Assembly: GCF_042677205.1 (NCBI RefSeq)
Contig: NZ_JBHTIU010000027.1
Coordinates: 62,001 to 126,000 of the forward strand
Length of the DNA stretch: 64,000 nt
Reading direction: 5' to 3'
Source: Paenibacillus_L residui
Lineage (GTDB): Bacteria > Bacillota > Bacilli > Paenibacillales > NBRC-103111
The position numbers were made by a program, and so were the translations under genes. The notes beneath the pieces were generated by a model. The model saw nothing but the letters and a program-made list of their open reading frames with translations. It was not told the origin of the DNA and searched no databases. Position 1 is the first letter of the stretch. Every line of letters starts with the position of its first letter. Positions 50,815 through 59,649 of this stretch are shown piece after piece.

Positions 50815-51150
50815 TTGTCCAGGTCTTTTCTGGAAAAAAGCTGCACCGTACCAAATTCTAGAGCGAAACTGCAGGTCTTTTTGGGGAAAAGGCGCAACAT
50901 GCTTAAATCTAAAGCAATAGTGCAGGTCTTTAGAGCGACTTTTGCGAATTCGCCCCATTTTGCCAAAAAGACCTGCACTTTTGAGCGTCTTTCGCTCTCT
51001 TTGCGGAAAACGGTCGGATTTGAATGTACTTTTGCTCGTCTTTGCGACGTCCTTACGGATCCGGGAAAGACGAGCGTCACCGTGAAAGAATAAGAGCGAG
51101 TGTGAGTGGAAAACTGACCACCAGCCTCGCTCTTTTTTTCCGAAAGCTTA
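50815..51150 (-). repeat. Dispersed ~300-bp noncoding repeat, copy 2
   Basis: In reverse complement this matches 14655-14975 through the same ordered blocks: AGAGCGAGGCTGGTGGTCA, GTCGCAAAGACGAGCAAAAG, GAGCGAAAGACGCTCAAAAG, AGGTCTTTTTGGC, AATGGGG and AAAGACCTGCA. It holds a hairpin with 11-base arms, TGCAGGTCTTT (50921-50931) and AAAGACCTGCA (50968-50978), plus further copies of CAGGTCTTTT near 50819 and 50870. It lies between the C45 and formamidase genes. Confidence 0.85.
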
Positions 51151-51219
51151 TCGCTTGTCGGTTCAGGCCGTTTCTCGGTAGTTTGGAAACTACTTTGAAG
51201 ACAGCTACTTCAAATATTA

Positions 51220-52530
51220 TTAAGAAGAGAGACGATAATGCTGGAGAACTACTTCTGCCAGTCCGGCTTTGTCCAACAGAGGGATGGGAGCCAGGAAAGT
51301 GACCGTCACGACGCCGGGATGACGGCCGATTTGAATGGCCCCTGTGATGGTGGCGCGATTCAACACTTCCGGCACCGTAATACCCAGCGTATCGGCCGCC
51401 CGCTTCAAGCCGTTGTCCGTCGCTTCATTCAGGTTGGCGCCCGTACCGACGAACGAAATAGGCGCCGTCTCCTCAATCCGGTCCAAGCCCCAGCTTTGCG
51501 CTAATTGCAGCGCCCGGCTCTTCTCTTCCGGCGTATAGGGACGGGCCAAATATGGAAGATCCTCCTCCACCGGAAGAAGAACGGGGCCATCGATCTTCAA
51601 ACCTTTGATCACACGAACCTGCAGTGTGACGATTCCGGACACGTCCGTCGTATGCCCCGCAATTTCCCCGTCTCCCTGCATCGCATGCATATCCCCCAGA
51701 TAAATTCCGCCTCCGGGCACCTTAACCGGACAAATTAACGTCGCATTCTCGCGTACGCGATTAATGTCCATATGTCCGTCTGTCCGGTCCTCCAGCTGCT
51801 CCCTGGTCATCGCATAATCATGCGGAGCTCCGAGCAGAAACGAGCCGAAATCTCCCGCATTATGCGAATCCGGGAAGGGACGGGCAGGCGTTGTCCCCAA
51901 TTGTCCCAGGAAAGGACGGACCCTCGCAATGGCTCCGACAATATCGTGCGGGGCGAACGTCACGATCGGGTTCTGGCACGAACCTCCCGGTGTGGCCATA
52001 TATCGCCGCCCATCCTGTGCAATTCGTTCGGCCGCCTCTTTCGGAAGGGTAACCCCGAACTCGCGGCTTTGGTCAAAGCCCATCGTATACCCGTTAGTGA
52101 AGACAAATGGCGTAACATCCGCTCCGCACTGAGCGCAGCGAATAGCCTCCGGACCTATCCCTTCAATGCGTGTCTCGGGATAGAAGGTCCCGCAATCCGG
52201 ACACTTGGCGGCTACGAACGGGTCGCCCAGGAACCGTCCTTCTACGGTCTTGTCGTTACCCGATGCAGTGGCCAAGGAAGTAACGCGAATCGACTTGATG
52301 TGAATCGCAATGGCGTCGCCAACCTCTGCCCCTTCGACATACACCGGTTGAGTCACTTCATGCCCGCCGCGAAGCTTCGGTGTAATCATAGGCCCCCAGC
52401 ATCCGGGAGTCGTGTTGGCCACAATATGCCCGCCGTCCCGGACCGGTCCCAGCATCGGCTTGGCCGGATCCAAAATTCCATCGGTGAAGGTGCTGACATA
52501 AACAGTTTCTTGAGCATTGGAATGATTCAT
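51220..52530 (-). CDS. Acetamidase/formamidase family protein
   Basis: A 436-residue hydrolase of the FmdA/AmdA family, which releases ammonia from formamide or short amides. Characteristic pieces are GPVRDGGHIVANTTPGCWGP, YVEGAEVGDAIAIHIKSI, SHNAGDFGSFLLGAPHDYA and GGGIYLGDMHAMQGDGE. A four-cysteine zinc-ribbon-like insert (AAKCPDCGTFYPE and IRCAQCGAD) is at about residues 108-135. ATG 52530 has GAGGAGAGACAGAC ahead; the longer frame is not needed. The acyl-CoA-dehydrogenase-like gene lies 112 bases upstream on the same strand and may share a transcript. Confidence 0.9.
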   Translation of the reverse strand: MNHSNAQETVYVSTFTDGILDPAKPMLGPVRDGGHIVANTTPGCWGPMITPKLRGGHEVTQPVYVEGAEVGDAIAIHIKSIRVTSLATASGNDKTVEGRFLGDPFVAAKCPDCGTFYPETRIEGIGPEAIRCAQCGADVTPFVFTNGYTMGFDQSREFGVTLPKEAAERIAQDGRRYMATPGGSCQNPIVTFAPHDIVGAIARVRPFLGQLGTTPARPFPDSHNAGDFGSFLLGAPHDYAMTREQLEDRTDGHMDINRVRENATLICPVKVPGGGIYLGDMHAMQGDGEIAGHTTDVSGIVTLQVRVIKGLKIDGPVLLPVEEDLPYLARPYTPEEKSRALQLAQSWGLDRIEETAPISFVGTGANLNEATDNGLKRAADTLGITVPEVLNRATITGAIQIGRHPGVVTVTFLAPIPLLDKAGLAEVVLQHYRLSS

Positions 52531-52642
52531 GTCTGTCTCTCCTCGCTTTTGGAATTGTTGCCCCATAATTGGTTCACTTTAAGTATATCTCTTCTTCGCG
52601 GCATTACACAAACCCGCCGTGGAGTAGAGCCCTCTATTTCAT

Positions 52643-53707
52643 CTAATCATCAAATGAAACGAGCAGCGAATGCTGGCAAGCGGTTTGCAAATCTCTCCAG
52701 ATTCGATTGATGGGTGCATCCTCCATAACGGAGCGAATCCCCATATAGGGAAATAGGGCCTGTCCGCACGCTAATGCCATGCTTGCGGTCGTTTTGCACA
52801 CCCGGCTTACTTCCTGCTGCTGCTCTTCGGTATGAGGAAGGCCTTCCACATGTCTATTCCAGGATTGCTGTATGCAGCCGTAGAATGCATCCGCCGCTCT
52901 TTGCCATCGGTCTTCCGTCTGCTTGATCTTGTTGCGGACCGAGAAATATCGGCCGGTCGCCCCCCAGGCTTCCCGGTTGTGATCCGTCACCCGTCTGGCC
53001 TCTTCCACTAAATGCTTCGCAATGCCAAGGGCTACGGCCGCGAACGAAGATTGGGCAAACGGGAGAAAAGGATAGCTATAGATAGGATCGTTATAATGAA
53101 TCGGCTTCCCGGCCAAATCGAAAGTCATTTCCTCGGGAACAAACACCCGGTCTACCGTAATGGTATGACTCTCGGTTGCCCGCAATCCGAAAGCCGTCCA
53201 ATCTCTTACAATGTCCACCTGCTCAGGACGGAAAATAAAGGAACGCATCTTCTGTCCGGAAGAATCCGACTCGTCGGTAATATAAGCATTAGCCGTGAAC
53301 AGGGTGGCATGGGTGGAACCGCTGCAATATTGCCAACGGCCGCTCACCTCATACCCGCCTTCTACCCTCCGGGCGGTTCCGGAAGGATAGCCGCTTCCGG
53401 CTACCACCGCTTCCCGGCCGGAGAACAGTCTGCGTGCCGTCGATGCGTCCATATACGGGACAAAAAATCCTCCGCCGGCCCCAATCGTAACCAGCCAGCC
53501 GAAACTCCCGTCCGCCCAGGAGCACTGTTCGAACCATTGAAGCGCCTTCGGCAGAGGGGTCATCCTTCCCCCGAGCTCATCCGGAACGAACAATTTAAAC
53601 AACCGAAGCTCGTAGATTATTTCTAGCATTTCGGGCGGGATGGCCATGAACCTATCCCATCCGATAGATTGTTCTCTAATTTGAGAAATTTGTTCTTTAT
53701 TTAACAT
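52643..53707 (-). CDS. Acyl-CoA dehydrogenase-like flavoprotein (possible monooxygenase)
   Basis: A 354-residue acyl-CoA dehydrogenase-fold flavoenzyme. The N-terminal helical domain (EIIYELRLFKLFVPDELGGRM), the middle beta domain (VVAGSGYPSGTARRVEGGYEVSGRWQYCSG) and the C-terminal helices (SFAAVALGIAKHLVEEARRV) are all visible. The glutamate used by true acyl-CoA dehydrogenases is not evident. The layout resembles the flavin-dependent monooxygenase branch (HsaA/DszC type). The ATG at 53707 is assumed; a TTG nine bases upstream is also possible. Its neighbour is a formamidase, suggesting use of a nitrogen- or sulfur-containing compound (inference). Confidence 0.8.
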   Translation of the reverse strand: MLNKEQISQIREQSIGWDRFMAIPPEMLEIIYELRLFKLFVPDELGGRMTPLPKALQWFEQCSWADGSFGWLVTIGAGGGFFVPYMDASTARRLFSGREAVVAGSGYPSGTARRVEGGYEVSGRWQYCSGSTHATLFTANAYITDESDSSGQKMRSFIFRPEQVDIVRDWTAFGLRATESHTITVDRVFVPEEMTFDLAGKPIHYNDPIYSYPFLPFAQSSFAAVALGIAKHLVEEARRVTDHNREAWGATGRYFSVRNKIKQTEDRWQRAADAFYGCIQQSWNRHVEGLPHTEEQQQEVSRVCKTTASMALACGQALFPYMGIRSVMEDAPINRIWRDLQTACQHSLLVSFDD

Positions 53708-53848
53708 GGAAGGCAAATCCCCTTATTTGGATATGGAATATTGCGAAATGGACATCCGAACCTTAACAGCTCTATTATACACGAATCATCTTGGCAGAAA
53801 TACAATCGTCCCAAGACTAACCATAAATACTCTTACTTGCTGCAATGG

Positions 53849-53896
53849 CCCGTCCAAATAAAAGACGGGTGTCAGCATATGCTTAACACCCCAGGC
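53849..53896 (-). terminator. Terminator region after the papain-like hydrolase gene
   Basis: On the minus strand GGTGT-TA-AGCAT pairs with ATGCT-G-ACACC, followed by CGTCTTTTATTT; an overlapping CCCGTC/GACGGG stem also exists. A 24-codon frame (53883-53957) with GGGAGG ahead, encoding MLSDTILKKNRMIIFTAIAA and four further residues, lies just upstream and may be a small peptide gene. Confidence 0.55.
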
Positions 53897-53996
53897 CCGC
53901 CGCAATAGCGGTGAAGATAATCATTCTATTCTTCTTTAGGATTGTGTCCGAAAGCATAGGGTGTTCCTCCCTGCAAGTTTAGCCGCACCGTTCTAA

Positions 53997-54575
53997 TTAC
54001 GCCGGAAGAACCGTATTGGAACGTCCTAAGGAGGTATCCGTATGAATGCCCGGACGGTAATGGCATAGTTCGCCCGCATAGATCAGATGCACCAGCTCCG
54101 ACTTCTCCAAGTCGCATGGAGTGGTCATCGACGGGCATTTATCGACAAGCGCTACACCGTGCTGTTGAAATATCCAGGCAACAAACTGCGAGCAAAAATA
54201 AGCGTTCTTGCGCGGTATTTTTCTTTTGAAAAGAATGCCGAACAGGCCGAGCAGATTATACCGGTATTGGCATTTATTCTGTTCGATGTCCCGGATTTTA
54301 CGGCGCATGCGCTCATAAACCGACTTCTCCACTTTGATGCAATAGATGGCACATGTCGCATTGCGAAATAACGGGGAGTTTATATTTTCCTTAATAAATC
54401 CCCCGATGAAAGGATTCCTCGGACGCTTGCGTCCAAAGCTGTAGACTTCGTTAAGCTCCCGGTCAAAAGCAATGGAGGCATGATTATAAGGGGCTCCGGT
54501 ATAGAGCCTAATCAGCCGTGTAAATAACGTTCCCGTATCCGAGAGAAGGAGATACACCTGTTTCTCTTCTATCAT
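53997..54575 (-). CDS. Permuted papain-like (YiiX/NlpC-P60-type) hydrolase
   Basis: A 192-residue protein with the circularly permuted papain-like arrangement. An N-terminal catalytic-type His lies in GAPYNHASIAFD (about residue 31), and the Cys in NAYFCSQFVAWIFQQHG (about 128). Such proteins hydrolyse amide or thioester bonds in lipids or peptides. No signal peptide is seen. GGGTGAG precedes the ATG. It stands alone. The family call rests on the motif pair. Confidence 0.72.
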   Translation of the reverse strand: MIEEKQVYLLLSDTGTLFTRLIRLYTGAPYNHASIAFDRELNEVYSFGRKRPRNPFIGGFIKENINSPLFRNATCAIYCIKVEKSVYERMRRKIRDIEQNKCQYRYNLLGLFGILFKRKIPRKNAYFCSQFVAWIFQQHGVALVDKCPSMTTPCDLEKSELVHLIYAGELCHYRPGIHTDTSLGRSNTVLPA

Positions 54576-55014
54576 AATTTCTCACCCGTATCTTCATAAT
54601 CAATATAGGTATGGAGAGGGCTTGCGGTCAGACCCTTTCCGTCCGGTTCGAATCATTTTTATAATGTTACTTTTATTGTAGTCCTTAACCATGAGTTGCA
54701 GAACGGACTAGCGTCCGATATCTGATCTGGACTTTGGTCGGGTATTGGGCAAACCAAAACCATGCGAAACGTGCACGTGAACAGCCTTTACCAAGTTCAA
54801 AATATTTCGCACGGATTCTGCTTATATTCATGATCGTCTGTATTCGATAGAAAAACCCTACAATGATATAACGATTTTACCGCAAGTAAAGTTTCATTTC
54901 ATCAGATTCCTACCAATTTACCTATCTTCCTTGTTGATGGAAACAATATATGAAGGGTGAGTTTCTCGCAAATTAACAACCCTGGCCTGCCAATTTCCCT
55001 GCGTCAAGACGGTC
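54576..55014. other. Intergenic stretch, nothing recognised
   Basis: This 439-base gap lies between the papain-like gene and the 3' end of fabI. No gene, terminator with T-run or riboswitch was recognised. Confidence 0.35.
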
Positions 55015-55788
55015 TTATACTCCAAGGATATGATAACCCGCATCGACATGAATCACTTCGCCGGTTATTCCTCTGGACAGGTGGCTTAACAAGAACATCG
55101 TGGCATCCCCGACCTCCTGTTGGTCAATATTTCTGCGGAGCGGCGCTCTAGCTTCTATTGTTTTCATTATTTCGTTAAAACCGGATACCCCTTTGGCCGC
55201 CAAAGTGCGGATGGGACCCGAAGATACGGCATTCACGCGGATTCCGTATTTGCCCAAGTCCTCCGCCAAATAGCGGACGCTAGCTTCCAAAGCCGCCTTG
55301 GCCACACCCATCACGTTGTAATTTGGAACGACCCGTTCCGCTCCGATATAGCTCTGTGTCACAATACTGCCGCCTTCCGTCATTAGAGGTCTGGCTTCGC
55401 GCGCAACCGCAACTAACGAATACGCGCTAGAGTTTTGCGCCAGCAAATAGCCCTCGCGGGAAGTATCGATATAATCTCCCTGCAATTCTTCTTTATCCGC
55501 ATAAGCAATGGAATGAACGAGCCCATGGATGATTCCGGCTTCGCGCCTGATTTCCTGGAAGGCCTGCCTAAGGCTGTCATCATCGCCTGCATCGCAAGTG
55601 ACCGTTGCCAGAGGTGAAATACCTTCGTTCTCCAACAATTGAACCAGCCTCTTATAGGACCTTTCCTTCCGGTTGGTAAAAATCAGATTGGCCCCGGCAT
55701 CCCGCAGCGATTTGGCAATCCCCCAGGCAAGACTTCTTTCGTTGGCGACACCCATAATAACGATATTTTTTCCGTCCAGCAGTTTCAT
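55015..55788 (-). CDS. fabI: Enoyl-[acyl-carrier-protein] reductase (NADH)
   Basis: FabI reduces the enoyl-ACP double bond in the last step of each fatty-acid elongation cycle; it is the triclosan target. The 257-residue product has the nucleotide motif IMGVANERSLAWGIA and the Tyr147/Tyr157...Lys164 active site (SYIGAERVVPNYNVMGVAK). It also has the substrate-loop segment SGPIRTLAAKGVSGF. AAGGAGGAAC precedes ATG 55788. It is monocistronic. Upstream, TATAAT at about 55967 on the minus strand may be its promoter, and no FapR box was seen. Confidence 0.96.
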   Translation of the reverse strand: MKLLDGKNIVIMGVANERSLAWGIAKSLRDAGANLIFTNRKERSYKRLVQLLENEGISPLATVTCDAGDDDSLRQAFQEIRREAGIIHGLVHSIAYADKEELQGDYIDTSREGYLLAQNSSAYSLVAVAREARPLMTEGGSIVTQSYIGAERVVPNYNVMGVAKAALEASVRYLAEDLGKYGIRVNAVSSGPIRTLAAKGVSGFNEIMKTIEARAPLRRNIDQQEVGDATMFLLSHLSRGITGEVIHVDAGYHILGV

Positions 55789-56095
55789 TACGTTCCTCCT
55801 TAATCCTATTGGAAGTATGATTTATGACGATGTATGGATAGCCAATATTTTATCTGCAAATTCCTCTCGAGCCGGGTTCAGCTCCGGCCTTTAGCCGGTA
55901 TCGGACGGCACGGTCTGATCGCGTTTGCAAGTTAATCATCCCAGACTCCTTTTTATCAACTCCTCTCATTATACTTCATCCTGGTTATGCTGACATCCGG
56001 TTATTATTTATTCGCCAGGTCTTATCTGCCAATATTTCCGTTATAATCAAAAAAAAGAAGCGGTTCCCCGCTTCTTTCTTACATGTGGCTAAATC
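55789..56095. other. Leader/promoter region of fabI and wrbA terminator
   Basis: On the minus strand TATAAT (about 55965-55970) with a weak -35 could start the fabI transcript. A 29-codon frame with AAAAAGGAG ahead (55850-55939) exists but shows no conserved feature. The right end holds the wrbA terminator. Confidence 0.35.
56048..56077 (-). terminator. Terminator of wrbA
   Basis: On the minus strand AAGAAGCGG-GGAA-CCGCTTCTT is followed by a run of T residues. Confidence 0.9.
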
Positions 56096-56707
56096 TTATT
56101 GCAGACCTTGCTTAACCCAGGAGGCTACCTGAACGGTTCTCTTCGCCTGATGCTTAATAGCTTCTTCCACGTTCTCGACGAAGTTGCCATTCTGATCTAT
56201 CGTTACGCTCGTTCCGTACGGATTGCCTCCGGATGCGAAAATGACCGGATCCGTATAGCCGGGTGCAGCTACGATAGCTCCCCAGTGGTACATGCTGGTA
56301 TAGAGGGAAAGAATGGTGGCTTCCTGACCGCCATGCGAATTCTGCGCAGAAGACATCGCGCTAACGACTTTATTGGCCAGCTTGCCATGGAACCAGAGCC
56401 CGCCGGTCTGATCGATAAACTGCTTCATCTGAGCGGCCATGTTCCCGAATCGGGTCGGCACGCTGAAAATAATCGCATCTGCCCATTCCAAATCCTCCAA
56501 GGATACCGTCGGTACGTCTCGGGTTGCATCCACATGCGCTTTCCATGCCGGATTAGAAGCTATGGCACTTTCCGGAGCCAACTCTTGAACCTTCAGCACC
56601 CGAACCTCCGCGCCCGCTTCTTTCGCCCCTGCTTCCGCCATCCGGGCCATCTTGTAGTTGGAGCCCGTGGAGCTGTAATAAATAATAGCTAATTTAACAT
56701 TGGACAT
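56096..56707 (-). CDS. wrbA: NAD(P)H:quinone oxidoreductase, WrbA type
   Basis: A 203-residue flavodoxin-like FMN enzyme that reduces quinones by two electrons, protecting against quinone stress. The FMN phosphate loop is IYYSSTGSNYKMA. The conserved ADAIIFSVPTRFGNMAAQMKQFID, SSAQNSHGGQEATIL and WGAIVAAPGYTDP are present. ATG 56707 with AAAGGAGAGATACACA ahead is preferred to longer upstream starts. A consensus promoter and an MhqR-like palindrome lie about 130-175 bases upstream, suggesting quinone-inducible expression. Confidence 0.94.
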   Translation of the reverse strand: MSNVKLAIIYYSSTGSNYKMARMAEAGAKEAGAEVRVLKVQELAPESAIASNPAWKAHVDATRDVPTVSLEDLEWADAIIFSVPTRFGNMAAQMKQFIDQTGGLWFHGKLANKVVSAMSSAQNSHGGQEATILSLYTSMYHWGAIVAAPGYTDPVIFASGGNPYGTSVTIDQNGNFVENVEEAIKHQAKRTVQVASWVKQGLQ

Positions 56708-56836
56708 TGTGTATCTCTCCTTTAATAAATGTTTTTGTATCTTCGCAAGCAAAGGCTGCAGAATACAGGCGCTTTGCAATTGCATCAGGCAATCAATAAG
56801 CATGATACCTTTAATTCATGAAGCTTCAATTCATAT

Positions 56837-56852
56837 ATCTTGAATTCGAGAT
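56837..56852. promoter_or_regulatory. MhqR-like operator upstream of wrbA
   Basis: ATCTTGAATTCGAGAT is an inverted repeat with one mismatched pair, close to the Bacillus MhqR (MarR family, quinone-sensing) box TATCTCGAATTCGAGATA. It begins right after the -10 of the wrbA promoter. A second small palindrome, TGAAGCTTCA, follows on the downstream side. Confidence 0.65.
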
Positions 56853-56853
56853 T

Positions 56854-56882
56854 ATTATAAATGCCCATTCACCTTTTGTCAA
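56854..56882 (-). promoter_or_regulatory. Sigma-A promoter of wrbA
   Basis: On the minus strand perfect TTGACA (56877-56882) and TATAAT (56854-56859) are separated by 17 bases. Confidence 0.88.
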
Positions 56883-57018
56883 CTATTCTTCGATATTGTT
56901 CAATAAAGGAGCTGAATAAAGCTTATGTTTAGCCTTTCATAAAAGGATAAATATTATTCGGTCCAGTTCAGCCAACTTGCCAATAATTAAACAGCCTCTT
57001 CCTTCCGTATTCATGCAA

Positions 57019-57046
57019 AAACCCGGCACCGTCAGGCACCGGGTCT
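57019..57046 (-). terminator. Terminator of the HD-domain gene
   Basis: On the minus strand ACCCGG pairs with CCGGGT around TGCCTGACGGTG, and TTTTG follows, just past the stop at 57049. Confidence 0.8.
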
Positions 57047-57048
57047 TC

Positions 57049-57648
57049 TTATTCTTTTTCCTTCAAATAGCCTTTGGCTACCGCGGAATGAATCAATTGT
57101 TGCGCGAATGACCATAGCTCCTCCGAACCTTGCTGCATATGCCGGTTATAATTCAGCACTTTATCGCTGGTGATTCCGTGCTTCTGCCACGAATATCCCT
57201 GTGTATAGTAATTATGAAGCATAGGCTGCAGCCGGTCCAAGGCAGCGGCATATTGGGATTCGGGGCTTTGCCGGTCTTCAAATTCACGCCATAGAGCGAA
57301 GAACTCGTCCCTCTGATCCTCCGGTAATAAGCCGAACAATCTGCGGGCGGCGGACAGCTCTCTCTCGTATTTATCTTCGTGACCTTTTTCGTCATAGGCG
57401 AAGGTGTCCCCCGCGTCAATTTCAACCAAATCGTGAATCAGCAGCATTTTGAGCACACGTAATAGATCCAGGTCCGGCTCATTAGCATGCTCTAACAGAA
57501 GAATGGCCATGACCGAAAGATGCCAAGTATGCTCCGCATCATTCTCTAACCGGCTTTTGTCCATCAGAACGGACTTCCGGTATACATTTTTTAATTTGTC
57601 GATTTCGACGATAAATTCAATTTGCTTGAGCAGCCTGTCGCTATTCAT
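57049..57648 (-). CDS. HD-domain hydrolase (YfbR/HDDC2-like)
   Basis: A 199-residue HD-superfamily phosphohydrolase. Metal-binding His and Asp residues lie in RLENDAEHTWHLSVMA (about 34-49), MLLIHDLVEIDAGDTFAYD (about 68-86) and later ALDRLQPMLHNYYT. This pattern fits the YfbR/HDDC2 group of 5'-deoxynucleotidases. AAAGGGGGC precedes the ATG. It is a single gene. A role in nucleotide-pool cleaning is inferred from the family only. Confidence 0.88.
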   Translation of the reverse strand: MNSDRLLKQIEFIVEIDKLKNVYRKSVLMDKSRLENDAEHTWHLSVMAILLLEHANEPDLDLLRVLKMLLIHDLVEIDAGDTFAYDEKGHEDKYERELSAARRLFGLLPEDQRDEFFALWREFEDRQSPESQYAAALDRLQPMLHNYYTQGYSWQKHGITSDKVLNYNRHMQQGSEELWSFAQQLIHSAVAKGYLKEKE

Positions 57649-57879
57649 AAAGAGCCCCCTTTTGGTATCATTTTATCAATCCGCAGCCATGCCGGACAAC
57701 TGCATAGATATTTTCTACTGTCTGCTCTGCATCCCGCCGTAAGCCGGCTATATCTTATTTCTAGGCGGGTCAAGCCTATCCCTGTTAAAAATCTTAAAAA
57801 ACAGCATAAGTTTATTTATTTGCTGAGAGTTTCCTGCGAAAAATGCAAAAAAAGCAGCCCATAAAGAGCTGCTCTCTTA

Positions 57880-58977
57880 TTAGAAAATATGCTGCCGCCA
57901 GCCTCTCAGCTTGGCCAGCGTTTCCACATAGAAATAGTCCCCATAGATTAAGCCGACGTTTACATTCTGATTCGCCGGACGATGGCCGGTTCCTTCGCGC
58001 AGGATCGGGTCGAACGCTTCGTCGTCGAAGGAAGCGTAATTTTCGGTTAACGACCGGATGATCCGCTCGGCTGCTTCTTTGTACAACCTGGCCTCTGTCT
58101 CCGGCAGGTGGCTGGCGATTTCCAGCAGCCCCGAAGCCGCGCAGGAGGCCGCCGATGTATCCCGCGGCTCCCCTTCCGGCTGATCGACCCGGAAATCCCA
58201 CAGCGGGACATAATCTTCCTCCAGCGAAGCCAGGAAATAATGGGCAACCCGTTTGGCCCCGTTCAGATAGCGTTTATGCCCCGTATAACGGTAACAATTG
58301 GCCAAGCCGTACAGCGCCCAGGCCTGCCCCCGGCTCCAAGCGGATTGCGGGGCATAGCCTTGTCCGCCAAGACCTTCTATAAAATCCCCGTTTGCAGGGT
58401 CAAAGCTGACGATATGATAGACAGATCCGTCCTCTCTCATAAAATGCTTCAGCACCGTATCCGCATGGGCGCAGGCAATCTGTTCGAATCTCGGATCGGC
58501 AATTTCCCGGGAGGCCCAGAACAGAATGGACAGATTCATGCAGGAATCGATAATCGACCAGCCGGTTTTATCCTGATTCCAGGCCCGCAAGAACTGGCCG
58601 GCCAGATTAAATCTTCCGGCCAGGAAATTTGCCGCCTGCAGCCCTCTCCTGCGGCCATCCGTATCGCCGGTCAGCTTGAATTTCGCGACAGCTGTGGGCA
58701 AGAACTGGAACCCTACGTCATGATGCAGATTGGACTCCCTTACCATGCATTGCTCGATCCGCTCATCCCATGGCCATGCCGCTTCCCGGTAATGCTCCTT
58801 GCCGGTCATGTCGTACATTATCCAGAGCAGCCCCGGCCAGAATCCGGACGTCCACCAATCATGGCGCATGTCGTCGTAGCGGCCCTCTGCCGCTACGTGA
58901 GGCGATTTGTCCCCGATTTGAGCAATCATTCGGTCTACTTTCACTTCCAATTTTGTCCACAACGCGTTATAGTCCAT
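57880..58977 (-). CDS. GH88 unsaturated glucuronyl/rhamnogalacturonyl hydrolase
   Basis: A 365-residue alpha/alpha-barrel enzyme that removes the unsaturated uronic acid left at the end of oligosaccharides by polysaccharide lyases. Both catalytic aspartates of the family are visible: Asp87 in HHDVGFQFL and Asp144 in SIIDSCMNLSILFWAS. WWTSGFWPGLLW and AWSRGQAWALYGLANCYR are also typical. No signal peptide is seen, so it acts in the cytoplasm on imported sugars. ATG 58977 has GAGGAGG eight bases ahead. A CUT1 transporter and an AraC-type response regulator lie upstream on the same strand and probably import its substrate. Confidence 0.92.
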   Translation of the reverse strand: MDYNALWTKLEVKVDRMIAQIGDKSPHVAAEGRYDDMRHDWWTSGFWPGLLWIMYDMTGKEHYREAAWPWDERIEQCMVRESNLHHDVGFQFLPTAVAKFKLTGDTDGRRRGLQAANFLAGRFNLAGQFLRAWNQDKTGWSIIDSCMNLSILFWASREIADPRFEQIACAHADTVLKHFMREDGSVYHIVSFDPANGDFIEGLGGQGYAPQSAWSRGQAWALYGLANCYRYTGHKRYLNGAKRVAHYFLASLEEDYVPLWDFRVDQPEGEPRDTSAASCAASGLLEIASHLPETEARLYKEAAERIIRSLTENYASFDDEAFDPILREGTGHRPANQNVNVGLIYGDYFYVETLAKLRGWRQHIF

Positions 58978-59649
58978 GCACACAACCTCCTCAATAAATA
59001 GTTTATGTGATTAACTCAACTTTCACAGAGCGAAAATCCATTTTAAAGGTTTGATTTGACTGGCGGAATATAAGTTTGGATTAAGCGGTACACAAATAGA
59101 AAAACATTGCTTGTGGTGTCCTCCACCGTCTAACTGTATTTTATGTAGGTAAATTCAAGCGAATGGTGGAAAGTGATTAAAGCAAATGGAAAAACTACAT
59201 TTAGAATGAAGGCGTTTTGCTGAAATCGCCTTTTTGTACAAACTAGCTGTAGTTTTTCCACTTAGCTTCCGTCTTTTGGCTCCGGAAGAGCAAACTAACT
59301 GTATGAAATCCAGTTAGACGCGCCATTCTGCGAGTAGACTGCTTGCACGGCACCAGCAGAAAATGAAAATAGACAGATTTTCAAGTTAAAACGCCCAAGT
59401 CGGAAAAGCGTCACCGGTACCGTCAAGCGGCACCGTCAGAAGAGTGAAAATTATCGAGACATAACCAAGTAAACGGTTCTATCGGTTCTATTTCATACGT
59501 GGAAAATCGGATCGTCTCAAACCGGCTGTCGTCCTGCTGCAATTGAATCGGCGAGACCGAATCACTGATTCGGTTCAGCAGTAAGCCGGACAAATGGCCT
59601 AATGAAGTCAAGGGTTACTTGGCAATTTCAAGCTGAGAAAGCTGAGTTA
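58978..59649. other. Noncoding region with nested stem-loops
   Basis: GGAAAAACTACA (about 59188-59199) pairs with TGTAGTTTTTCC (about 59250-59261), enclosing an inner AAGGCG/CGCCTT stem. A second hairpin, CTAACTG...CAGTTAG, lies at about 59294-59316, and CTAACTGTATTTTATG occurs near 59131. On the minus strand 59423-59611 reads as a coding-like frame (SRFETIRFSTYEIEPIEPF) recalling the C-terminal beta domain of glycoside hydrolases, with no normal start; it may be a remnant. Confidence 0.5.

Noticed and set aside
55850..55939. 29-residue small gene upstream of fabI
   Set aside because: It has an acceptable ribosome binding site but no hydrophobic, cysteine-rich or otherwise recognisable feature, no overlap with a hairpin and no family; not enough to call.
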